The notes beneath the pieces were generated by a model that ran no database searches, was not told the DNA's origin, and saw nothing but the letters and a program-made list of their open reading frames with translations. From Alphaproteobacteria bacterium (GTDB lineage: Bacteria; Pseudomonadota; Alphaproteobacteria; JAAXGF01): a DNA stretch of 18,876 nucleotides. Positions 1 to 6,106 of this stretch are shown in pieces. The DNA lies in contig JAAXGF010000381.1 in assembly GCA_012267605.1 (NCBI GenBank), forward strand, positions 1 through 18,876, in the 5' to 3' direction. Position 1 is the stretch's first letter. Each line of letters begins with the position of its first letter. The position numbers and the translations under genes are program-made.

Positions 1-133
1 GTTGCGGAAGTCGGGCTAAAATCAAATTCACATAGAAATCCCAGACTCCGTCGCACGCGACATTGGCGGGAAGACTACCGAATTTTTCAAAATGAACTAA
101 ATCAGCGGCGAAGACGCTCACCCCGGCCGACGT
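1..133. other. Region downstream of lpxC, no gene supported
   Basis: No convincing gene or terminator is seen. On the minus strand a GTG at 31 opens a frame (VNLILARLPQ) that runs off the window. It could be the start of the next gene (often bamD in this position in related bacteria), but ten codons are too few to support a call. Confidence 0.4.
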
Positions 134-1054
134 CTAAGCGAGCGCGGCGACCTCGCGTTGTGGCCATTCCGGTTCGGCATCTGCTTCGTCGAAATGAACC
201 GGGCGCCACGATGTCGGATCGGCGAACATTGCGGAGAGCAATTTTTGGTTCAGGCCGTGCCCAGTGCAAATACCGTGGTAATGGCCGAGCAGAGGCGCCC
301 CAGCCAAGTACATATCGCCGATTGAATCCAATGCTTTGTGACGGACGAATTCGTCAGCAAATCGTAAGCCCTCGCGATTCACCACTTTGTTCCCATCGAC
401 CACTACCGCGTTGGCGAGCGAACCGCCCCGTGCTAGCCCACGGGCCTTGAGATCTTGGACATCGCAAAGGAAGCCGAATGTACGCGCCGAAGCGACCTCT
501 CGCTTAAAGACATCCTTCTCCAAAACAACCCGATACGCTTGGCAACCAATAAGGGAATGGTCGAAGACAATTTCCAGGTGTAAGGAAGATTCCCGGCCGG
601 GGGATAGCGATGCCGAGCGTGTCCCATCAGTAACTGAAACGGGCTTTAAAACCTCGATTGCGCCCCGCGGTACGTCCTGAGTTGCCACGCCTGCACATTC
701 GATCAAAAAAACGAACGGCGCCGCGCTGCCGTCTAAAACTGGAACCTCGGCACCATCGAGTTGCACGATCACGTTGTCAATACCAACACCGGCGAGTGCC
801 GCCATCAAATGCTCGATGGTACCGACTTCCACACCGGAGGCGTTTCGAATCCGCGTGCACATTCGCGTATCGCAAACATTGTCGTACGTTGCGGCGATAT
901 CGCATTGGTCGGATTCGACATCGGTACGACGAAAAACGATACCTGAATCCGGTGGCGCCGGCAGCAGCGTCATGGCAACACCCATGCCGCTGTGCAGGCC
1001 CACACCCCGACAGGGAATCGGGTTCTTCAACGTCGACTGGAGGATTTGTTGCAA
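134..1054 (-). CDS. lpxC: UDP-3-O-acyl-N-acetylglucosamine deacetylase LpxC
   Basis: LpxC is the zinc-dependent deacetylase for the committed step of lipid A synthesis. The product has 306 residues, normal for the family. GVGLHSG (17-23) opens the fold. GTIEHLMAAL (78-87) gives E81 and zinc ligand H82. FVRHKALDSIGD (236-247) gives zinc ligands H239 and D243. H266 in CTGHGLNQ (263-270) is the general acid/base histidine. The start is a TTG at 1054. An in-frame TAG lies eight codons upstream with no ATG or GTG in between, and the sequence from TTG matches the length of known N-termini. No good Shine-Dalgarno is present (only GGGG two bases upstream). It is separated from ftsZ by 314 bases and so may have its own promoter. 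Confidence 0.96.
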   Translation of the reverse strand: MQQILQSTLKNPIPCRGVGLHSGMGVAMTLLPAPPDSGIVFRRTDVESDQCDIAATYDNVCDTRMCTRIRNASGVEVGTIEHLMAALAGVGIDNVIVQLDGAEVPVLDGSAAPFVFLIECAGVATQDVPRGAIEVLKPVSVTDGTRSASLSPGRESSLHLEIVFDHSLIGCQAYRVVLEKDVFKREVASARTFGFLCDVQDLKARGLARGGSLANAVVVDGNKVVNREGLRFADEFVRHKALDSIGDMYLAGAPLLGHYHGICTGHGLNQKLLSAMFADPTSWRPVHFDEADAEPEWPQREVAALA

Positions 1055-1069
1055 CGCCCCAAAGACCCG

Positions 1070-1106
1070 ATTCTAACCAATTCGAATTTTGCTGAATCTA
1101 TTCAGC
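1070..1106 (-). promoter_or_regulatory. Candidate lpxC promoter with two palindromes
   Basis: Reading the minus strand, the hexamer TAGAAT (1075-1070) matches the sigma-70 -10 box at five of six positions and lies 15 bases before the lpxC TTG. The sequence 16 to 17 bases upstream is a poor -35. Two palindromes overlap this area: AATTCGAATT (1079-1088, perfect) and GCTGAATCTATTCAGC (1091-1106, seven-base arms around two bases). They have the look of operators. If the -10 call is right, the leader before TTG is only about nine bases. The palindromes are seen directly; promoter function is inferred. Confidence 0.4.
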
Positions 1107-1294
1107 CGTTCTAGACCCGACATTCTCGACACAAACTTCGAACATTAAAGATAGACCCCAAAAGTGCGACACGACCCGGGGGGATGGTGCTATTTTGCCA
1201 GAAAGCCAGCACCTTCTCCCCATCGTCTTCCTTGCAGGTGTTTTTCTCCCACGTGAGAAGTACCCGATACCGTATCTATACGTTCGGTCGAGAA

Positions 1295-1327
1295 TGTACA
1301 AATCACTATTTGTTACAAAATGTTACA
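1295..1327. repeat. AT-rich TGTTACA direct repeats and a TGTA/TACA inverted repeat
   Basis: TGTTACA occurs at 1311-1317 and 1321-1327, exactly ten bases apart, about one helical turn. The first copy also forms the right arm of an inverted repeat: TGTACAAAT (1295-1303), CACT, then ATTTGTTACA (1308-1317), which pairs over nine bases with one bulged base. Such spacing suits tandem protein binding. There is no T-run in the minus-strand direction that would make it a terminator. Confidence 0.6.
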
Positions 1328-1342
1328 CTCCTATCTTGTCGA

Positions 1343-1375
1343 TTTCCACTAAGTACCACCCGTTTCCACTAAGTA
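1343..1375. repeat. 13-base tandem direct repeat across the ftsZ stop codon
   Basis: TTTCCACTAAGTA occurs at 1343-1355 and again at 1363-1375, a 20-base period. The second copy encodes the last bases and the TAG stop of ftsZ on the minus strand; the first copy lies just downstream of the gene. The seven bases between copies differ apart from the final CG. It could be a local duplication or a paired binding site. Confidence 0.85.
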
Positions 1376-2925
1376 TGGTTCGCTTGACGCCTGAGGAAAG
1401 CGGGAATGTCGAGGACTTCGTCGTCGACCGGTGCTAGATTCGCATTTTCTGGCCCGTTTTGGCGGGTGAGCGCGGGTGCGGCGCTTCGTGTCGGTGCATC
1501 GGCGGGTTCGGAGTTCTTTGCGGAACGCGACCGGCCGACGCCTGTTACCGCCCGGAAAAGCTCAGGGATACGGGGTTTGTCCGGGTGCCGTAGCCCGGTG
1601 GCCTGGTTAGTCGACGCAGCGCGATCATTTGAATTCGGACGCTGGCCAGGCATCACAGGCGGTGGCGGAACGAACGCTTGACCCGGAGATGCGACAGCTG
1701 CAAGCCTAGCACCAGCACCCAAATTTGGCTCTTTCGCATGCTCGGCCAATGGTCGATCGCCGGGTTGGGAAGACGCTTGCCGCGCCAGCAGAGATTCGGC
1801 GTTCGGACCGGCGGCTAATGGTGCCCCCTCTGCGAAGCTAGCTTGGGGGCTTGCGGACAAACCCTCGGACTCCACGTTCGCCTTGGCGGTTGCCGCCCCT
1901 ACGATACCTGCGTCCGCGCCTGGTTTCGCTTGCGCCTCATTGGGGGCCATTCCCATGCCGGCGCAATCTATTCCAGTCGCCACGACTGATACACGTATGC
2001 TTCCGGTAAGTTCCTCTTCAAAGGTAGAACCGAAAATGATGTTCGCGTCTTTGTCCACCTCGTCGCGAATTCGGTTCGCTGCCTCGTCCACTTCATAGAG
2101 GGTCATGTCGGGACCGCCGGTTATATTGATCAATACGCCACGTGCACCCTTCATTGAAACCTCGTCCAATAACGGGTTCGAAATCGCCGCTTCGGCGGCT
2201 TGGATCGAGCGGCTCTCGCCGTCGGCTTCACCCGTTCCCATCATCGCTTTCCCCATCTCGGCCATAACGGTCCGAACGTCGGCAAAGTCGAGATTGATGA
2301 GCCCCGGCATAACCATCAAATCGGTTACGCCACGGACACCAGAATAGAGCACGTCGTCTGCCATCTTGAACGCTTCCGCGAACGTTGTCTTTTCGTTGGC
2401 CAACCGAAACAGATTCTGGTTGGGAATGATGATGAGCGTATCGACGTACTGCTGTAGCTCGGCCAAGCCGCCTTCGGCGATATGCATGCGTTTCACACCC
2501 TCGAAGTGGAACGGCTTGGTCACTACACCGACCGTCAGAATGCCTTGGTCGCGCGCGATGCGTGCGATCACTGGTGCAGCGCCGGTTCCTGTTCCACCGC
2601 CCATACCAGCAGTTATAAAGACCATGTTGGTGCCCTGGAGCTGTTCGACAATTTCGTCGACCACTTCTTCCGCGGCGGCACGGCCGACGTCGGGCCGCGA
2701 ACCCGCCCCCAGGCCTTGGGTAATCGCGCTGCCAAGTTGAATCCGTCGTTCGGAAAGCGACTGGGCGAGAGCCTGTGCGTCGGTATTGGCGACGAGGAAC
2801 TCGACGCCTTCTAAGTGCGAAGTAATCATGTTGTTGACCGCATTTCCCCCGGCGCCACCAGCCCCGATTACCGTGATCCGGGGCTTTAGTTGGTGGGATG
2901 CGGGTACCGATAGATTGATCGTCAT
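1369..2925 (-). CDS. ftsZ: Cell division protein FtsZ
   Basis: FtsZ is the tubulin-like GTPase that forms the division ring. The product has 518 residues, long because of its linker. The GTPase core runs to about 317, with GAGGAGGNAV (21-30), the tubulin signature GGGTGTG (109-115), and the T7 loop NLDFADVRTVM (211-221) whose aspartates D213 and D216 complete the active site of the next subunit. The linker (about 318-500) is rich in Ala, Pro and Gly. It holds FVPPPPV (418-424) and IPELFRAVTGVGR (453-465), an island also found in alphaproteobacterial FtsZ. The C-terminal peptide DDEVLDIPAFLRRQAN (501-516) binds FtsA and other partners. The ATG at 2925 has a strong GGAGG five bases upstream. 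The TAG stop lies inside a 13-base tandem repeat. The GANTC group upstream may affect expression. Confidence 0.98.
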   Translation of the reverse strand: MTINLSVPASHQLKPRITVIGAGGAGGNAVNNMITSHLEGVEFLVANTDAQALAQSLSERRIQLGSAITQGLGAGSRPDVGRAAAEEVVDEIVEQLQGTNMVFITAGMGGGTGTGAAPVIARIARDQGILTVGVVTKPFHFEGVKRMHIAEGGLAELQQYVDTLIIIPNQNLFRLANEKTTFAEAFKMADDVLYSGVRGVTDLMVMPGLINLDFADVRTVMAEMGKAMMGTGEADGESRSIQAAEAAISNPLLDEVSMKGARGVLINITGGPDMTLYEVDEAANRIRDEVDKDANIIFGSTFEEELTGSIRVSVVATGIDCAGMGMAPNEAQAKPGADAGIVGAATAKANVESEGLSASPQASFAEGAPLAAGPNAESLLARQASSQPGDRPLAEHAKEPNLGAGARLAAVASPGQAFVPPPPVMPGQRPNSNDRAASTNQATGLRHPDKPRIPELFRAVTGVGRSRSAKNSEPADAPTRSAAPALTRQNGPENANLAPVDDEVLDIPAFLRRQANHT

Positions 2926-3074
2926 CGTCTCCTCCAGTTAAAGATCGTCAAATCGAAGTTTGCCGTGCCGTTTCCTCTCGCTCCGGACTCTGATAGGTGG
3001 TCCGAAAATTTCTATGTGTGCTCCCGAATCCATTGCCCGAATCGGCCGAGTCGGCCGTGCGTGCTTGTTGATTC
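2926..3074. promoter_or_regulatory. ftsA-ftsZ spacer and ftsA 3' end with five GANTC sites
   Basis: The 86-base spacer (2926-3011) carries the strong ftsZ ribosome binding site. Over 2986-3074 there are five GANTC motifs: GACTC 2986, GAATC 3026, GAATC 3039, GAGTC 3048 and GATTC 3070. GANTC is the target of the CcrM methyltransferase of most alphaproteobacteria. In Caulobacter, CcrM methylation is known to raise ftsZ transcription. Four of the five sites are inside the ftsA coding end, so codon choice partly explains them. No clear -35/-10 pair is identified here. Confidence 0.35.
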
Positions 3075-4304
3075 TGGCGTTCGCCGCGCGACCGAGCGTG
3101 ACGAACGCGATGCGCCAAAAGCCAGGAGACCCGTGCAAGTGGTGAACCCTGGACTGACGTGAATACTTTCGCTGCCTTCAATTCCGTTCGGTGCGCCCAT
3201 CCGCGCGTCAACATTCAGGATTTGCGTGGTAATTTCGCGCATGCCGGGCAGCTGAGACGCGCCGCCGGTTAACACGACGGAGCGGTGGGGCATGCGATGG
3301 AAACCGCTCGCAGCTAATCTGCTGCGCACAATTTCAAGGGTTTCAGCCACGCGTGCATGGATAATTTGGGTTACGCGGGAACGCGCTACTGGTTCGGGAC
3401 AGGGAGCCACTCCTTTGGCGCCGTCCTCACTGGTTAGTGGCGGTACGTCAATCGTTTCACGCGAATCAGATTCGTTTTCGATGGCGCCGCCGTACAACAC
3501 TTTTAGGCGTTCTGCGTTTGCCATCGACGTCGAAAGACAACTCGCAAGATCCTTTGTTACATGGTTGCCGCCGACCGTGATCATGTCCACATGACGGAGC
3601 TTACCCTGCACGAACATGGCGATACCGGTCGTGCCACCCCCCATGTCAATTAGCGTGACTCCTTGTTCGCATTCGTCGTCGGAAAGACTTCCCAATCCTG
3701 CAGCGAATGGCGAGACTACGCAATCAGCCACGTCGAGATGGCAACGTTCAATGCAGCTGTGAAGATTCTTTAGCGGCCCGGACGCAGTTGTCACTACGTG
3801 AAACCGTACGACGAATCGTTCGGCGAACATCCCGACGGGATCTTGTATGTCGCGACTGTCATCGAGGATGTATTCGATGGGGACCACATGTACCACCTTC
3901 CCCATGCCGGATTCATATCGGCAGAACACCTGATCATGCGCGTTTCGCAAGTCGAGTTTTGAAACCTTTTGGCGGCGGGGCCTCAACTCGACGGCGACGA
4001 AGTGGGATTCCAAGTACGCGGATGAAACATTGATGATCACGTCTTTTAGCGTCACGCCGGCCGATTCTTCGGCAGCTTGTACCGCGCGCCGTACAGCCTC
4101 GGCCGCCGAGTCCATGTCGACGATCGACCCATGGCGTATGCCCGTGGCGCACTGTTGGCCAACACCAACTGCGTGCAATCCGTCATTTTTCGTGGCACAC
4201 GCGATACAGCAACGAATAGCGGTCGTGCCGATATCGACGGCACCGATAATGTCGCCCCTACCAGCTCTTTTCGCGCGTCGACCTCTACCGTTTATCCAAG
4301 CCAT
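3012..4304 (-). CDS. ftsA: Cell division protein FtsA
   Basis: FtsA is an actin-like ATPase that ties FtsZ filaments to the inner membrane and signals to the septal synthase. The product has 430 residues. The phosphate-1 loop is DIGTTAIRCCIA (24-35), the SHS2-type domain 1C spans roughly 90-180, phosphate-2 is LIDMGGGTTGIAMF (218-231) and the adenosine motif is VLTGGASQLPGM (344-355). A Pro/Ser-rich linker leads to an amphipathic end, GRLGRFGQWIREHT, which is the membrane-targeting helix. The phosphate-1 loop has alanine where most FtsA proteins have lysine (GTSK or GTAK). The ATG at 4304 has AAGG nine bases upstream. The product begins with a basic stretch before the fold, as in other alphaproteobacteria. 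Eighty-six bases separate it from ftsZ. Confidence 0.96.
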   Translation of the reverse strand: MAWINGRGRRAKRAGRGDIIGAVDIGTTAIRCCIACATKNDGLHAVGVGQQCATGIRHGSIVDMDSAAEAVRRAVQAAEESAGVTLKDVIINVSSAYLESHFVAVELRPRRQKVSKLDLRNAHDQVFCRYESGMGKVVHVVPIEYILDDSRDIQDPVGMFAERFVVRFHVVTTASGPLKNLHSCIERCHLDVADCVVSPFAAGLGSLSDDECEQGVTLIDMGGGTTGIAMFVQGKLRHVDMITVGGNHVTKDLASCLSTSMANAERLKVLYGGAIENESDSRETIDVPPLTSEDGAKGVAPCPEPVARSRVTQIIHARVAETLEIVRSRLAASGFHRMPHRSVVLTGGASQLPGMREITTQILNVDARMGAPNGIEGSESIHVSPGFTTCTGLLAFGASRSSRSVARRTPESTSTHGRLGRFGQWIREHT

Positions 4305-4322
4305 ATATCCATGCCTTAGTGC

Positions 4323-5198
4323 CTAGGTGCTTTTCTCGTCGTCGGCGACAAGGGTTGGTGCGCCCTTAGCAGGCCGCACCACCAGTCGGTCGGGAATTCG
4401 CAAATCGAGGGCGGAAATCTCACGTGCCAATAGTCCCTTGCTGCGCTCGAAGGCGGCCAATCGACGCCACGCTTCTATCAGGCCTTCCTCTGGCATTCGG
4501 ACATCGATTCCGTTGTCAAACCTGAGATTCCAGCGGCGTCCACCGATGCGTACAGCGGCAGCAATACGGCGGGCGAGTGCGGGGTCTTGGCGGAACACCG
4601 CCATCAGTTTGGCGGCGTGCAGTGGTGCATCATCTCCGACAATGAGCAGCAGACTGGCAAAATCCTCCGGCAGAGCGTCTGGAACTACTTCACCAAGACG
4701 ATCCACGACGACGAATTTTCCGGCCCTTTGCCAAAGGGCGAGCGGCACTCTTTCCGTAAGGTGGATATACAATTTGTCTGGGAGATGGCGCTCGACCACG
4801 GCGCGCCGCACCCAACTCAAGACTTCAATTCGAGACCGCGCGGAGAGCGGGTCGATCTCCACCATGGGCATTCCAACGGTAGCCCCGAGCGCTGAGCGAA
4901 GAGCATCTTGGTCGGCGTTTACTCGACCGGTCACGTAAACCTCCCGTAACCTTAGTCCGGCATCGGCCGAGAATTGGACCAATGCAGTGCGCGCCTGGTG
5001 AACGTTTTCCGTCCACTTGCCTGAGGCCACGTACCAGGTGGTGCCAGCTGCAAGAGCGATGGCGATGGCTGTGCATGCAGAAATCACGGCGCCAACGCCA
5101 GTCAACCGGAAACGCGCGAATTGGGAAAATTTCTTGGAACGTCTGGCTTTGCGGCTTGGTGCGGCGCGTCGACGCCACAATTCCTTTAGGCGTCGCAT
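4323..5198 (-). CDS. ftsQ: Cell division protein FtsQ
   Basis: FtsQ is a bitopic divisome protein that recruits FtsB and FtsL to the septum. The product has 291 residues. A very basic cytoplasmic tail (1-31) is followed by one membrane segment (about 33-58). Next come a POTRA domain (about 85-151, with LREVYVTGR and HLPDKLYIHLTERVPLALWQ) and the FtsQ/DivIB beta domain (about 152-272, with FVVVDRLGEVV and ALDLRIPDRLVV). FtsQ is poorly conserved, but the domain order and the place between ddl and ftsA make the call firm. The ATG at 5198 lies inside the last codons of ddl and has GGAG eight bases upstream. The stop is 18 bases before ftsA. Confidence 0.94.
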   Translation of the reverse strand: MRRLKELWRRRAAPSRKARRSKKFSQFARFRLTGVGAVISACTAIAIALAAGTTWYVASGKWTENVHQARTALVQFSADAGLRLREVYVTGRVNADQDALRSALGATVGMPMVEIDPLSARSRIEVLSWVRRAVVERHLPDKLYIHLTERVPLALWQRAGKFVVVDRLGEVVPDALPEDFASLLLIVGDDAPLHAAKLMAVFRQDPALARRIAAAVRIGGRRWNLRFDNGIDVRMPEEGLIEAWRRLAAFERSKGLLAREISALDLRIPDRLVVRPAKGAPTLVADDEKST

Positions 5199-6106
5199 TG
5201 GGCGTTCTCCACCATCAAACTTACCAAATCGGCAAAGCCTACGCCGCTATGAGCGGCGATTTCTGGGACCAACGAGAGAGGCGTCATGCCGGGCTGGGTA
5301 TTCACCTCCAGCATGTACAGGCACCCGGGTTCACCTTCCGTATCGTCGTAACGAAGATCCGCGCGACTAACGCCGCGGCAACCAAGGGTTCGATGTGCCA
5401 AAAGAGCCAGCCGCAGCGCCTCCTGGTAAACCTCTGGCACCACGGGCGCGGGCATCATGTGGCGGGCCTTTCCATCGCTGTACTTGGCTTCGTAATCGTA
5501 GAATCCGCTGAGCGGTCGAATTTCGATGACGCCTAAAGCCTTGTCACCGATGACGGCGACGCTGAGTTCGCGACCCGGAATGTAGCGTTCGACGAGGACT
5601 TCATCTCTATACGACCAGTCCTCGTGATCGAGATCTGACAATACCTCGCCGTCTCTGATGATGTGGACGCCGACCGTCGATCCTTCGTTTACTGGCTTGA
5701 TGACATATGGTGGTGCCATGACGGCCCCGTCCAAGACCTCCGAAAGTCCGACAACCTCGCCATCGGGGCAGGGGATCCCGACCTCGGCGAACAATCTTTT
5801 CGCTGTTGGCTTGTGCATGGCCAACGCTGAGGCGAGAACCCCCGAGTGTGTGTAAGGCAGCCCGAGTATGTCGAGCACCCCCTGTATGCAACCGTCTTCG
5901 CCGAAGCGACCGTGAAGCGCGTTGAAAACGACGTCTGGCCGTGGATCAATGCTTGCCAACAACCGAGGCACATTCCTGTCGGCGTCAATTCGGGTGACCT
6001 CATATCCGCGGTCCATCAGCGCGTCGGCGACAGCATTTCCGGTGACCAACGAGACTTCGCGTTCTGCGGACCATCCACCCATTAGGACAACGACGCGCAT
6101 CTTCAT
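5186..6106 (-). CDS. ddl: D-alanine:D-alanine ligase
   Basis: Ddl joins two D-alanines with ATP in the cytoplasm; MurF uses the dipeptide. The product has 306 residues and an ATP-grasp fold. Visible motifs are GGWSAEREVS (10-19), HGRFGEDG (65-72), KPVNEGSTVGV (137-147), GFYDYEAKY (201-209) and EVNTQPGMT (267-275). The tyrosine in YDYEAKY is typical of true D-Ala-D-Ala ligases rather than D-lactate-using resistance enzymes. The frame is open 18 codons further upstream, inside murB. The ATG at 6106 is preferred because it forms ATGA with the murB stop and has GAGG seven bases upstream. Another in-frame ATG lies two codons later. The 3' end overlaps ftsQ by 13 bases. This is the DdlB type of position. 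Confidence 0.96.
   Translation of the reverse strand: MKMRVVVLMGGWSAEREVSLVTGNAVADALMDRGYEVTRIDADRNVPRLLASIDPRPDVVFNALHGRFGEDGCIQGVLDILGLPYTHSGVLASALAMHKPTAKRLFAEVGIPCPDGEVVGLSEVLDGAVMAPPYVIKPVNEGSTVGVHIIRDGEVLSDLDHEDWSYRDEVLVERYIPGRELSVAVIGDKALGVIEIRPLSGFYDYEAKYSDGKARHMMPAPVVPEVYQEALRLALLAHRTLGCRGVSRADLRYDDTEGEPGCLYMLEVNTQPGMTPLSLVPEIAAHSGVGFADLVSLMVENAQCDA

Larger units (their letters stand above)
1055..1368. other. ftsZ-lpxC spacer, 314 bases, with repeats and candidate control sites
   Basis: This is the only spacer over 300 bases in the window. From the ftsZ side it holds most of a 13-base tandem repeat (1343-1375), AT-rich TGTTACA repeats (1295-1327), two overlapping short inverted repeats (1266-1282), and a 6-base hairpin arm pair (GGTGCT at 1186-1191, AGCACC at 1208-1213). 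Near lpxC there are two palindromes (1079-1106) over a -10-like hexamer. I see no strong hairpin followed by a T-run in the minus-strand direction, so a rho-independent terminator after ftsZ is not supported. A 41-codon minus-strand ORF (1098-1223) has a fair ribosome binding site but no recognisable product. Confidence 0.7.

Noticed and set aside
1240..1262. A possible hairpin TTCTC/GAGAA in the spacer as an ftsZ terminator.
   Set aside because: The stem is only five base pairs and in the minus-strand direction it is followed by A residues, not T.
1184..1437. Plus-strand ORFs of 62 and 80 codons in the ftsZ-lpxC spacer.
   Set aside because: No convincing protein features; they run into the ftsZ coding region on the opposite strand.
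3043..3057. A 15-base inverted repeat CGGCCGA-G-TCGGCCG near the end of ftsA.
   Set aside because: It arises from repeated Gly-Arg codons of the FtsA tail (GRLGR), and it is not followed by a T-run, so it is not a supported terminator.
4327..4938. A plus-strand ORF of 203 codons opposite ftsQ.
   Set aside because: Antisense shadow with Ser/Arg/Thr-rich sequence; FtsQ is clearly encoded on the other strand.
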